Positions 1 through 8,199 of a stretch of 64,000 bases of DNA are shown piece after piece. The notes under the pieces were generated by a model. The model searched no databases. It saw only the letters and a list, made by a program, of their open reading frames with translations, and was not told where the DNA came from. Location: positions 1 to 64,000 of the forward strand of contig VGXV01000012.1 in assembly GCA_016873165.1 (NCBI GenBank), written 5' to 3'. The translations under genes were made by a program, and so were the position numbers. Positions within the stretch are counted from its first letter, which is position 1. Each line of letters opens with the position of its first letter. This DNA comes from Planctomycetota bacterium. GTDB taxonomy: Bacteria > Planctomycetota > Brocadiia > Brocadiales > Brocadiaceae.

Positions 1-2
1 AA

Positions 3-200
3 GGCGATGTTCCCTCCATAACGATAGCGCCGGGCACACCATGGAAGGAAGCGGAAAAAGAACTCATTATGCAGACCCTTCAGTTGACGAAAGGAAATAA
101 GCAGGAAGCCGCAAAGATGCTGGGAATTTCCCTCAGAAAGATCGAGTACAGGGTAAAAGAATGGGGCATTACGTGCGGTCAAAAAATGGATAATACTTAG
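3..200 (+). CDS. C-terminal end of an NtrC-family sigma-54 response regulator (5' cut by window)
   Basis: The reading frame is open from the left edge and ends with TAG at 198-200, giving about 65 residues. The visible part is the typical end of an NtrC/AtoC-type activator: a short linker followed by a Fis-type helix-turn-helix, with the motif GNKQEAAKMLGIS and then RKIEYRVKEWG as recognition helix. Such proteins bind enhancer sites and drive sigma-54 RNA polymerase. The receiver and AAA+ domains would lie to the left of the window. It converges on the periplasmic binding protein gene 25 bp downstream. Two sigma-54 promoters are found later in the window, but nothing ties this regulator to them. 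Confidence 0.85.
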   Translation, partial: GDVPSITIAPGTPWKEAEKELIMQTLQLTKGNKQEAAKMLGISLRKIEYRVKEWGITCGQKMDNT

Positions 201-225
201 GCATTTTCCCCGATGATATTCCCTT

Positions 226-1221
226 TCATTGAATAATCTGGTTTACTGAATCCAATGCTTCCGTGTTTAACAATAAATTGCTCTTTTGTACTTTTTTCAG
301 GTTGATGCTTATGTGTGATCCGGCGGGAGTGTTAACCTTTTCATTTCTCTTTTTTTGTGAAAGCAGGTCAAGCGCCAGTCGCGCAGCTTGTTTGCCGATG
401 GTTGGAATATCTGCAGAAATTACCAGTGTTGCTCCTGCATCAATAAACGCCTCACTGTAGGTAAACACGGGAATGTCGGCTGCGTCACATTGCCGGAATA
501 TATCCCTGACTGAGTCCGTTTTTGACAGCACCATTGGATCAGATGTCAACCAAATGGCATCAACGTTATTTAAAAGTTTTTTCAGGGCAGACGTTATATT
601 TGTCTTTTTGCCTATTGGCACTCCTACAAGGCGAAGTCCGATATCCTCAGCGTCTTCCCTTGCCAGGTTCATCCATTCCTCATTATATTCTTTGCTGTAT
701 AGAATGCCAATTTTACTCGTTCTTGGAAAGAGATAGTGGTACATTGTCAATTGCACATTCGGAAGCAGTTCGGAGGATATGCCATAGGTATTTTCATCCA
801 ATGTGAGGCGACGCCAATTAATTATTGAAGAAAAAACGAGGGTAGCATCGTTCTTCAGTTCCCGGGCAAAAAGGTATGCTTTGATTCCTATGCAATATAT
901 TATAGCCGGATTTATTTCCCGAATCCGTTTTTCTATTTCGGATGTATCTTTCCATTTGCTGCCCAGATTTATTTCTCCTTTCGGGTTTGGTATTATTGAT
1001 TTGAATCCTGTCTGTGCGAGGGAGTAATTTTTAATGGACAAGTCCGAATTTATAATAAGGACATTTTCAGCAGTCTCCGAAAATAAAGTTCTTGCAGAGC
1101 ATGTCAGGACAATGAATAAAATAGCAAAAATTGCCGGGAATATGCGCTTTTTACTCTGATTAAGCAGCGTGGCAGAGAGTGTTGGGTATTTGTTTATTTG
1201 ATTATTTTTGTTTGTATTCAT
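226..1221 (-). CDS. Periplasmic ABC-type substrate-binding protein (ABC_sub_bind family)
   Basis: 331 residues. A basic N-terminus and a hydrophobic stretch at about residues 29-41 form a signal peptide, probably cleaved near residue 48. The mature part resembles the PF04392 (ABC_sub_bind) family of two-lobed periplasmic proteins: an early VLIINSD strand, an IIYCIGIKAYLFA segment, the SKIGILYSKEYNEEW hinge region and a late PVFTYSEAFIDAGATL segment. These proteins bind small ligands for uptake or sensing. The ATG overlaps the stop of the upstream binding-protein gene by 4 bp, so the two are translationally coupled. No permease or ATPase gene is adjacent, so a sensory or TonB-linked role is possible. 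The ligand cannot be read from sequence. Confidence 0.8.
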   Translation of the reverse strand: MNTNKNNQINKYPTLSATLLNQSKKRIFPAIFAILFIVLTCSARTLFSETAENVLIINSDLSIKNYSLAQTGFKSIIPNPKGEINLGSKWKDTSEIEKRIREINPAIIYCIGIKAYLFARELKNDATLVFSSIINWRRLTLDENTYGISSELLPNVQLTMYHYLFPRTSKIGILYSKEYNEEWMNLAREDAEDIGLRLVGVPIGKKTNITSALKKLLNNVDAIWLTSDPMVLSKTDSVRDIFRQCDAADIPVFTYSEAFIDAGATLVISADIPTIGKQAARLALDLLSQKKRNEKVNTPAGSHISINLKKVQKSNLLLNTEALDSVNQIIQ

Positions 1222-2099
1222 TCCTTTTCCAGGTATTCCTTTTCCGATTCATTGAGTGTTTTCCAGCCGTCAAAACCCAGCATGTTGAGTTTATTTTTTC
1301 CCTCAGCCACGGTTTCCATGTCTTTTACTATTTTTGCCAGTTTCAGATGATTTTCATCCAGAGGTTTTGGTATTGCTACAATCGGAAGCAACGTTTCATC
1401 ACTGATTAACAATTGCTTTAACTTGTCATGGAGTTTTCGATTGATTCCTGCAAGTTTTGTAAGGCTATTGTCTGTGGTAACAGCGGCGTCTGCCATACCA
1501 AACCCAACGGACATCAGTGCGTCAATATCTTTTGGAACGGATAGTATTTTAATAGAGGCCGCAATGTTGCCTTTATTTTCTCCAAACATTTGAACAAGGA
1601 TGTTTTTTGTAAAATCTTCACTGCTGGCGGAAGCGACATTCATGCCGCCTAACAGGCTTATATCGCTGATTACCCTGGTGGTAGAAAATACTCTTCTGCA
1701 TGTGGATTTGTTTTTCGTTATGGCAACCATAATGGGTTCAATAGGAATACGCTCCTTTAATTTTTTGTAATGCCAGCTGGAAATAATGAAAATGCCGTCT
1801 TTTTTATTGGTGATAAGTTTTTCAAACAATTCCCGTTCGCTAAATGGTTGGAATTGATATCCTCCAAACCGTGAAAGATAAAAATCAAATTCCTTTTTTA
1901 GTGAAGCAAAATTGTTGATATTTGTTTCCGGGTTATAAAAATAGATGGTGTATTTATGTCCGGCGCTAAGCGCCCGGGCATTGATAGATAAAAGGAAGAC
2001 GAACACAAGAGATAAAATTGTATGGAGGCGCTTTTTATGAGGAATCGTATGGTCGCAGGCACGAGACAATATGTGTTGTATTTTTCCGTACATTCCCAT
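1218..2099 (-). CDS. Periplasmic phosphate/phosphonate-type binding protein (PhnD-like)
   Basis: 293 residues with a signal-type hydrophobic stretch at about 28-40. The mature protein fits the PhnD-like periplasmic fold (PF12974 type): an early YFYNPETN strand, an EFDFYLSRFGGYQFQPF region, a GIFIISSWHYKKL segment and an ADAAVTTDNSL segment that in the family lines the ligand cleft. It is the first gene of a two-gene minus-strand operon and ends in a 4-bp overlap with the second binding protein. It is divergent from the TonB-dependent receptor across 231 bp. Pairs of orphan binding proteins beside a TonB receptor suggest uptake or detection of a scarce solute, which is inference. Family call is moderately sure, ligand unknown. 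Confidence 0.7.
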   Translation of the reverse strand: MGMYGKIQHILSRACDHTIPHKKRLHTILSLVFVFLLSINARALSAGHKYTIYFYNPETNINNFASLKKEFDFYLSRFGGYQFQPFSERELFEKLITNKKDGIFIISSWHYKKLKERIPIEPIMVAITKNKSTCRRVFSTTRVISDISLLGGMNVASASSEDFTKNILVQMFGENKGNIAASIKILSVPKDIDALMSVGFGMADAAVTTDNSLTKLAGINRKLHDKLKQLLISDETLLPIVAIPKPLDENHLKLAKIVKDMETVAEGKNKLNMLGFDGWKTLNESEKEYLEKE

Positions 2100-2330
2100 A
2101 CAAATTTATAAAAAAGAGGCTGGAAAGTTAGTTCAAATAAATTGCAAGAACAAGAGGGACAAATATAACACAAGATACTATAAAATTATATTTTTGTGTC
2201 AAGTATTTTTGTAAAAGAGAATTGTTTAAAGAGTTGCTTTTAAAAAAACATATTTGTATAATCCCGTAAATTTTGAGGAGATACTATACGTTACATTATT
2301 ATGCATTATCATTTTCTACATCAATAACAA

Positions 2331-4514
2331 ATGATTAATAACAATTATTTGGCAAATTTACGATGTATAATAAAAAAAGTGATAATACTGTCATTGTATG
2401 CAATTTACACAGGTTTTGGGTTAGCGCAAACTTTTGCTGAAGATCTGATGGACGACAAAAGCAATGAACAGATTCAAATTACCGATGCGATCGAGGAAGA
2501 GATTCGATGGCTGCAGGCGGAAACTGACGTAGCTATATCAACCAGGCATGAAGTGCGGATAAGCAAAGCCCCAGGCATAGTAACCGTATTAAATGAGCAG
2601 GAGATTAACTATTCCGGGTATCGCACTTTCTCTGAATTATTGCGAACTATACCCGGCTATGAGATATTAAAGTCGGAGGATTTTGGCTCAGTAGTTCCTG
2701 CGGTGAGAGGTCTTGAAGGCGCAAACAGGGTGCGGGTAATGATCAACGGCCATTTGGTCAATAATCCGTTAGACGGCAGCGCTTTTGGCAATTTTGACGA
2801 CTTCCCTCTGGAAAATATTAAGAAAATTGAGATTATACGCGGGCCCGGTTCGGCATTATACGGAGAAAATGCCTTTTTATCGGTGATCAATATTATTACG
2901 AAAGATGCGGCAGATATCGACGGCATATTTCTGGACAGCGGTTTTGGAAGTTATGATACGTTAGAAGAAAACATTGTATTTGGCAAACGTTATGGAAATG
3001 TTGAAGTATCCGGCATGATGCATTACAGGGATACGAATGGATACGATGGCACTATCGAAAGCGACAGTCAGTCTGTATTGGATAATTCATTATCACCTTT
3101 TGGGTTTCCTGCGGTTTCGCAGGCTCCCGGAGAGGTAGAAGACTGGAGGAGGGAGTATAGCCTGAATTTAAAAATGGCATATAAGGATGTTTATTTTCAG
3201 GGGTGGTACAATAATAAAAACCGTGGGCCTTTTGTCGGGCCGCAACATGCGCTGACCGATGAATCGGATATTGAAAGCAATTATGTATTTGCTGAAGTGG
3301 GATACAAAAAAACATTTGAAGAAATATTCACAATAAAACCGAGGGTGTATTATGATCAATTCGACAATGATTCTTATGTCGAATCTTTGCCGGAAGGCAC
3401 AACGCTGTCTTTTGATACGGACAGCGATGGTTCCTATGATACTTTTAATACGTATAAAGATGGTCTTATTGGCAATGGCAAAGTCATACAGAGAGTTGTT
3501 GGCGCCGAAATCCCTTTCGATTATGAACTGTTTGATAGCAATATTCTTACCTTAGGATTCGAATACCGGCATATCAAACAATCGGACATTCAATATTCGG
3601 CGAACTTCGATCCGCTTACCCTTGACCCGTTGGATTCCATGAAAGATTTTACGGATACCTATCCTTTTTTAGAAGAAACAACAAGGAACATCTGGTCTGT
3701 TTATATACAGGATACCTGGGATATTACAAACAACGTAAGCCTCACTTTAGGCGCAAGGCATGATGAATATAATGATTTTGGAGAGGCGACGAGCCCGCGT
3801 TTGGGATTTACATGGAAATGTACGGAAAATGCGACTCTGAAATTACTGTATGGAGAGGCATTTCGGGCTCCAAGCTTTCTGGAGATGTTTACGGTAAATC
3901 AGCCCGCAATATTGGGGAATGAGGATTTGGACCCTGAACTCATCCGTACCACTGAAATGGGATTGACGTATGCATTCAATAAATACATCACGAGCAGTAT
4001 TAGTTACTTTAACAATAATATTAAAGATCTTATAACGCTTCGCGCTCTTGATGATGCGCAGGAGACATGGCAATATGATAATTTCGGCGACGCCCATATT
4101 CAGGGATTTGAGGCAGAAACCAAAATAAATATATCTCAGGGCAATTACGTATTTTTCAATTATACGTATCAGGATCCCGAAGATGATCATGGAAACGAAC
4201 TGCCCTTTGTGGCAAAACATAAAGGCAATATCGGAATCAATGCGCAGCCCTGTAAATATGTAAACACAAATCTCAGCGCCTTTTTCAGCGGAAAACGCTA
4301 CAGAGAGGAAGATGACAGCAGGGATGACATGTCATCGTATGCTTTGGTAAATCTTTCTGTTATCGGGAAGGAATTTTTCAGGACGATGAACGTGCAGGGC
4401 ACGGTATTTAATGTGCTTGATAAAGATTATGAAGACCCCGGGACTGTTTCCATATCGGAGGATTTGCCAAGACCCGGGAGGACATATTTTGTAGGGCTAA
4501 GTTATCAGTTTTGA
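2331..4514 (+). CDS. TonB-dependent outer-membrane receptor
   Basis: 727 residues. The signal peptide spans roughly residues 14-36. A plug domain follows at about 75-185 (KAPGIVTVL, SELLRTIPG, RVMINGH and the IEIIRGPGSALYG motif). The rest is a 22-strand-type beta-barrel ending GLSYQF with a terminal phenylalanine, as expected for barrel insertion. Length and order are normal for siderophore, cobalamin or metal receptors; the plug is most like the ferric enterobactin/colicin receptor group. An in-frame TAA directly upstream fixes the earliest start at 2331; no clear Shine-Dalgarno is seen. The divergent operon encodes two periplasmic binding proteins, so the set could pass a solute from the outer membrane to the periplasm. 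Substrate unknown. Confidence 0.92.
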   Translation: MINNNYLANLRCIIKKVIILSLYAIYTGFGLAQTFAEDLMDDKSNEQIQITDAIEEEIRWLQAETDVAISTRHEVRISKAPGIVTVLNEQEINYSGYRTFSELLRTIPGYEILKSEDFGSVVPAVRGLEGANRVRVMINGHLVNNPLDGSAFGNFDDFPLENIKKIEIIRGPGSALYGENAFLSVINIITKDAADIDGIFLDSGFGSYDTLEENIVFGKRYGNVEVSGMMHYRDTNGYDGTIESDSQSVLDNSLSPFGFPAVSQAPGEVEDWRREYSLNLKMAYKDVYFQGWYNNKNRGPFVGPQHALTDESDIESNYVFAEVGYKKTFEEIFTIKPRVYYDQFDNDSYVESLPEGTTLSFDTDSDGSYDTFNTYKDGLIGNGKVIQRVVGAEIPFDYELFDSNILTLGFEYRHIKQSDIQYSANFDPLTLDPLDSMKDFTDTYPFLEETTRNIWSVYIQDTWDITNNVSLTLGARHDEYNDFGEATSPRLGFTWKCTENATLKLLYGEAFRAPSFLEMFTVNQPAILGNEDLDPELIRTTEMGLTYAFNKYITSSISYFNNNIKDLITLRALDDAQETWQYDNFGDAHIQGFEAETKINISQGNYVFFNYTYQDPEDDHGNELPFVAKHKGNIGINAQPCKYVNTNLSAFFSGKRYREEDDSRDDMSSYALVNLSVIGKEFFRTMNVQGTVFNVLDKDYEDPGTVSISEDLPRPGRTYFVGLSYQF

Positions 4515-4552
4515 CATTTAAATAAGGGCATAATAAACACCCGATAGAGAGA

Positions 4553-4628
4553 TGGTGGAGGCAAGGGGATTCGAACCCCTGGCCTTCTCATTGCGAACGA
4601 GACGCTCTCCCAACTGAGCTATGCCCCC
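4553..4628 (-). tRNA. tRNA-Ala (anticodon CGC)
   Basis: A full cloverleaf reads on the minus strand: acceptor GGGGGCA pairing with TGCCTCC, TTCGAAT T-loop, and anticodon loop TTCGCAA giving CGC. The acceptor carries G3:U70, the alanine identity pair. The 3' CCA is encoded. CGC reads GCG codons only, so other alanine tRNAs must exist elsewhere. Confidence 0.95.
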
Positions 4629-4910
4629 ACATTCAAAACAGGTTTCGGAAAAAGTTATTTCTCATAAATATAACAATCTTTTTATCGAATTTCACTATGT
4701 TTTTTTTGATAATTTTACAACCTATCACCCTCTTTAGAGAGACCTTTAATGTTTTCTTTTTTGCATTGACATGAAACAAACGCTCTGATACTCTATGCCG
4801 CACCTGCTATTACTGTTCGCCTCCCGTATTGGCAAAGTAGGTAGCAGATCATGATGTCCAAATGATAGTATCCTTCATATAAGCATACATCGGTTTTACA
4901 ATAGTACCTT

Positions 4911-5672
4911 ATGATATACTTCTCACTTGCAATATGCCTTATTATGATAGTTTTTCTCAGTTTTGCCACAAACGGGCTTTGGGTGAAACATATCAATAAC
5001 AAATTTCTTAAAGGGTTTCTCCTGCCAGGGTCAATTGTCCATGAACTCAGCCATGCTCTTTTATGTCTTATAACAGGAACCACTATTAGCGAACTGAATT
5101 TGTTCCGAACAGATAACACAGGAATAAAATATGAAAAACCAAAGATTCCCTTCGTCTTTGATTTCTTTATCACTTCCGCGCCTTTTTTCGGCTGTGCGTT
5201 TTTTATTATATTCATATCTAAAATTCTGTCTGATCCCATTCGCATAAACAATTCATTTCCCGATGAAATCCTTTTTTCATTTAACGGACTTTTTAATTTG
5301 GTCCGGTATCTTATCGATACGGTTTGGATTACCTTTAACTCCTTTCGCGGACAATTTCAAATAAAAGAAGTACGACACATTCTGTTCCTTTTCGCTATCA
5401 TTGTATTTACCCTATCAATGTCGCCGCACAAACAGGATTTTAAATACCTGATACCCGGATTTGCCATCCTTTCGGCCATCCTTTTTTTTCTCGAAAAACT
5501 CGGTGTATCATTGTTAAAAAATTCCTGGTGGAATTCTTTTATAAAAGAGATGTGGACAATCACCACCCTTTCCATTTCTGTTCTCGCGACACTTCTTTTT
5601 TTTACTCTAATTATTATGGGATTTGTAAAAGGATACCGACTGACGTTTGGGCATAAAGGATCAAAAAAATAA
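4911..5672 (+). CDS. Membrane protein with HELSH zinc-peptidase-like motif
   Basis: 253 residues, mostly hydrophobic, with several membrane segments (about 1-20, 80-100, 160-195 and 220-245). Residues 41-50 read SIVHELSHAL, an HExxH motif (His44, Glu45, His48) placed at the edge of a membrane helix, as in M50-type intramembrane metallopeptidases and related membrane proteins. The third zinc ligand of M50 proteases (a C-terminal NPDG-like motif) is not evident, so proteolytic activity is uncertain. The end overlaps the start of the alkyltransferase gene by 26 bp if that gene uses its TTG start. The 280 bp between tRNA-Ala and this gene show no other feature. Confidence 0.6.
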   Translation: MIYFSLAICLIMIVFLSFATNGLWVKHINNKFLKGFLLPGSIVHELSHALLCLITGTTISELNLFRTDNTGIKYEKPKIPFVFDFFITSAPFFGCAFFIIFISKILSDPIRINNSFPDEILFSFNGLFNLVRYLIDTVWITFNSFRGQFQIKEVRHILFLFAIIVFTLSMSPHKQDFKYLIPGFAILSAILFFLEKLGVSLLKNSWWNSFIKEMWTITTLSISVLATLLFFTLIIMGFVKGYRLTFGHKGSKK

Positions 5673-6210
5673 GGGGAAAAAGGTTTATTTCTGCATATTC
5701 CTTACCTCCATAGGCTACGTATACATAGCAAAAACAGAAAAAGGCATTTGCAGAATATCCTTTCCGCGAACTTCAAAGAACGATTTGCCCCTCCCTGATC
5801 AACGCGCGACCTATATAAACCTTTGCGAAAATGATTCTTTCCTGAAATACGAGATAGGTATTTTAAAAAAATATTTTGAAGGAAAACAGGTGATATTTGA
5901 TTTTTCGCTCGATTTAAGCAGCGGAACCTTTTTTCAGAGGAAGGTATGGAACAAACTGAAGGAAATTCCCTACGGTGAATGCCGTTCTTATAAATGGGTA
6001 GCAGAACAGATCGGTAATCCTAAAGCGGCGCGGGCAGTAGGAATGGCAAACAATAAAAATCCGTTGCCACCCGTCATTCCCTGCCACAGGGTTATAGGAG
6101 CAAATGGCAAATTAATCGGATATGCCACCGGACTTCACATCAAGCAATGGCTGCTGGAAATGGAAAGCGATGCTAACCCTTCTCAGGCAAAACACCGGGA
6201 TAGTGCTTAA
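5647..6210 (+). CDS. ogt: Methylated-DNA--protein-cysteine methyltransferase
   Basis: 187 residues. It removes alkyl groups from O6-alkylguanine in DNA by transfer to its own cysteine in a single-turnover reaction. The C-terminal domain is clear: FFQRKVWNKLKEIPYGE, AARAVGMANNKNP for DNA binding and base flipping, and the active site PVIPCHRVIG with the acceptor Cys. The N-terminal ribonuclease-H-like domain is short but present. The longest frame begins with TTG at 5647 inside the preceding gene; a later start cannot be excluded. The 3' end overlaps speE on the opposite strand by 38 bp. The symbol is the generic family name. Confidence 0.9.
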   Translation: MGIKDQKNKGKKVYFCIFLTSIGYVYIAKTEKGICRISFPRTSKNDLPLPDQRATYINLCENDSFLKYEIGILKKYFEGKQVIFDFSLDLSSGTFFQRKVWNKLKEIPYGECRSYKWVAEQIGNPKAARAVGMANNKNPLPPVIPCHRVIGANGKLIGYATGLHIKQWLLEMESDANPSQAKHRDSA

Positions 6211-7114
6211 TAAGAGGTTCATTATCACGTATTATATGCTTGCAGTCCTCTAATTCTTTCCGCAAATATTTTGGCAAATTGAACATTGAATGGTGGGTAA
6301 TGCTGTCATAATAGCGTAACGTTGAATGTACCCGGTTTTTAATTCTGGAATCAATTTCCTCGTCCGTAATATCTAAATTTCCCAGATTATGTGTGGCAAG
6401 GATAAATCCCCACAGGCATGCATACGAAGGTATATACGTAATATAAGGAAATACGTGAGGAAATACTTCGCTTAACGTATGAAATATGCCGGAGAACAGG
6501 TCATTATCCGTAATAGATACAGCGCCGGATTGAACGACGATGATTCCGTCTTTCCTTAATCTGCCTGCCGCAATCTGATAACATTCTCTGGTAAAAAGCA
6601 TCGCTGAAGGGCTGCCTTCAACGGGATCATTTACATCAATAATAATCACATCAAACTGCTGATCTGCCTTTTCAAGGTATTTTCTTCCATCTTCAATAAC
6701 AAGAGTGGTTCTTTTATCATCGAAAGCCCCTTCATGAAAAGAGGGAAGATGCTTTTTCGCGCATGAGATTACTTCATCACTGATGTCAACCATTACAGCT
6801 TTTTTAACCGATTGATGACGAAGCGTTTCTCTTAAGGTGGCGCCCTCTCCCCCTCCTATTATAAGGACATTTTGCGCCTCAGAATGCATTATAAGGGATG
6901 GCTGCACAAGGGATTCATGATAAATATATTCATCCGCTTCTGAAGACTGGAATTCATTATCAAGTATAAGACATCTGCCAAAGCTGTGAGTATCAACAAT
7001 GATTATTTTCTGATGTTTCGATTCAGCCTGGTAGAGAATGTTTTTAAACGCCAGTTTATGAAGTTCGTATTCACTGAAATAATCATCTATCCAATTTAAA
7101 GGTGGTTTTTCCAT
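6173..7114 (-). CDS. speE: Spermidine synthase (polyamine aminopropyltransferase)
   Basis: 313 residues. It transfers the aminopropyl group of decarboxylated S-adenosylmethionine to putrescine. Visible motifs: DEYIYHESL (about 61-69), the nucleotide-binding GGGEG at 87-91, VMVDISDEV, and IIIDVNDPVEGSP with the catalytic aspartate of the family. Length and domain order are those of a standard bacterial SpeE. It follows speD on the same strand with a 46-bp gap, so the two enzymes that make and use decarboxylated SAM are co-transcribed. The coding region ends inside the 3' end of the convergent alkyltransferase gene. Polyamine specificity (putrescine versus longer amines) cannot be decided from sequence. 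Confidence 0.95.
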   Translation of the reverse strand: MEKPPLNWIDDYFSEYELHKLAFKNILYQAESKHQKIIIVDTHSFGRCLILDNEFQSSEADEYIYHESLVQPSLIMHSEAQNVLIIGGGEGATLRETLRHQSVKKAVMVDISDEVISCAKKHLPSFHEGAFDDKRTTLVIEDGRKYLEKADQQFDVIIIDVNDPVEGSPSAMLFTRECYQIAAGRLRKDGIIVVQSGAVSITDNDLFSGIFHTLSEVFPHVFPYITYIPSYACLWGFILATHNLGNLDITDEEIDSRIKNRVHSTLRYYDSITHHSMFNLPKYLRKELEDCKHIIRDNEPLIKHYPGVLPEKG

Positions 7115-7160
7115 AGGGTATTTTAGTAATAAAGTTTAATATTGAGTAAAATAACAATAG

Positions 7161-7544
7161 TTACTGCTGCTGACACACCATTTCAGCATTTTGGGAATGA
7201 AAATCGCCTCTTTTCAATTCCATAGTAAAGGTTTCTTTCGCATGAAATGCTTGTGAAATATACAGAGCCGCACTATGCGGATCCCTGGTGTTCCCGCACA
7301 AAAAAATGTCTGCCGCGGCATATTCATGCTCAGGCCATGTATGAATTGATATGTGTGATTCAGATAAAATAGCGACTCCGGTAACACCGTAGGGACTGAA
7401 ATGATGGCATACGACATCGACTAATGTTGCATTCGAAGCTTCGGCTGCCTTTGCAAGAATGTCTTTCACCGAGGAGACACTGTTAATAATGTCTTTACTG
7501 CATCCCTTCATTTCCAGAATAACATGCTTTCCTAATATAGCCAA
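7161..7544 (-). CDS. speD: S-adenosylmethionine decarboxylase proenzyme
   Basis: 127 residues, the class 1B (prokaryotic, Thermotoga-like) form. The proenzyme self-cleaves before a serine that becomes the pyruvoyl cofactor. Here the cleavage motif is LSESHISIHTWPE with Ser63, His68 and Cys83, the same residue numbers as in the Thermotoga maritima enzyme. A good Shine-Dalgarno (AAGGAAG) sits 6 nt before the ATG. It is the first gene of the speD-speE operon and supplies the aminopropyl donor. Upstream lies a long repeat-rich stretch that must contain its promoter. Confidence 0.96.
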   Translation of the reverse strand: MAILGKHVILEMKGCSKDIINSVSSVKDILAKAAEASNATLVDVVCHHFSPYGVTGVAILSESHISIHTWPEHEYAAADIFLCGNTRDPHSAALYISQAFHAKETFTMELKRGDFHSQNAEMVCQQQ

Positions 7545-7662
7545 TGGTCAACTTCCTTTCTAAGTATGGTTTAAGACTCCGTATTGGCAACAATACATCA
7601 ATTACAATACCACACAACTAAATTTTACAATCAGGACGTCCCTGCCGGGGACCGCATTCCTC

Positions 7663-7710
7663 CACATTGCAGGCTCACGTTTGCCTGCCGGCAGACAGGT
7701 AACCCGAACT
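7663..7710. repeat. Interspersed palindromic repeat, copy 1 (with inserted CCTGCCGGCAG core)
   Basis: Begins CACATTGCAGGCTCA and ends AACCCGAACT. It matches the copy at 7941-7972 at both ends but carries an extra GC-rich insert containing the perfect palindrome CTGCCGGCAG. This type of palindrome-with-core layout is typical of REP-like or MITE-like elements. Confidence 0.5.
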
Positions 7711-7861
7711 CCACATTGGAAGCATTTCCGATTTAATGATGAATTTGCAAAAATTTGGGATACTCCCCATTGGGTTGCAAACCTGAGCCCTCCAAATAAT
7801 AACTTTGTGCCTTTGCGGTGAACCGTTACCATTATTCCTTGTTCAATATTCAATCCCGCAA

Positions 7862-7884
7862 AGAGACGCATGCAATACGTCTCT
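7862..7884. repeat. Hairpin repeat AGAGACG...CGTCTCT
   Basis: Perfect 7-bp arms separated by 9 nt. GAGACG/CGTCTC palindromes recur as dispersed repeats in several bacterial groups. Here it sits between two other repeat copies in a gene-free stretch, so it is more likely a dispersed repeat than a terminator. Confidence 0.45.
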
Positions 7885-7940
7885 ACAATGGACGTTACAA
7901 CCCTATTCCCGTATCAATGGCATTCACCTTTTCATCATCA

Positions 7941-7972
7941 CACATTGCGGGTTCAAATTTGTAACCCGAACT
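7941..7972. repeat. Interspersed palindromic repeat, copy 2
   Basis: Begins CACATTGCGGGTTCA and ends AACCCGAACT, matching copy 1 without its GC-rich insert. The body forms a GGGTT/AACCC stem around a CAAATTTG core. A third partial copy in reverse orientation lies at 7772-7790. Confidence 0.5.
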
Positions 7973-8009
7973 TTATGTTTTATATCGTTGATTCCATCTC
8001 TGTTTGTTA

Positions 8010-8025
8010 TGTAACATATGTTACA
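8010..8025. promoter_or_regulatory. Perfect 16-bp palindrome, possible operator
   Basis: TGTAACATATGTTACA equals its own reverse complement over 16 bp. It lies 175 bp before the MurC-like gene and outside the repeat copies. Perfect palindromes of this size are typical of dimeric repressor or activator sites; the regulator is unknown. Confidence 0.4.
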
Positions 8026-8199
8026 ATTTCAACAATTCCTCCTGCAAGTAACTTCGCACTGCCGTACGTTTCCAAAAGGAGTTGAGATTTTAAATGTGCA
8101 AATTCCCATTGTCAAGAAATGAATATAACGCAACAGGAAGTATTTACAAAAGAAATATTTTGACTATCAAAACATTGCAAGATATATTTTAAATCACTT

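Larger units (their letters stand above)
7545..8199. other. 655-bp gene-free stretch packed with small repeats and palindromes
   Basis: No reading frame here has a credible start or protein-like composition. The stretch lies between divergent speD and the MurC-like gene. It holds two direct copies and one inverted partial copy (7772-7790) of a GGGTT..AACCC element, an AGAGACG..CGTCTCT hairpin, a short GTCCC..GGGAC hairpin near 7637 and a perfect 16-bp palindrome. The separate entries give positions. Promoters for both flanking genes must lie here but are not obvious. Confidence 0.7.

Noticed and set aside
2294-2313. AT-rich imperfect palindrome before the TonB receptor, considered as a Fur box
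   Set aside because: Only 7 of 10 pairs match and the GATAAT hexamer pattern is broken; AT-rich DNA gives such matches by chance.
2301-2327. Eight-codon leader peptide frame (MHYHFLHQ) before the TonB receptor
   Set aside because: The GAGGAG sequence is about 20 nt away, too far, and no attenuator structure follows.
4793-5251. 152-codon minus-strand frame opposite the HELSH membrane protein
   Set aside because: Composition is not protein-like, no ribosome site, and the opposite frame has a clear membrane and metal-motif pattern.
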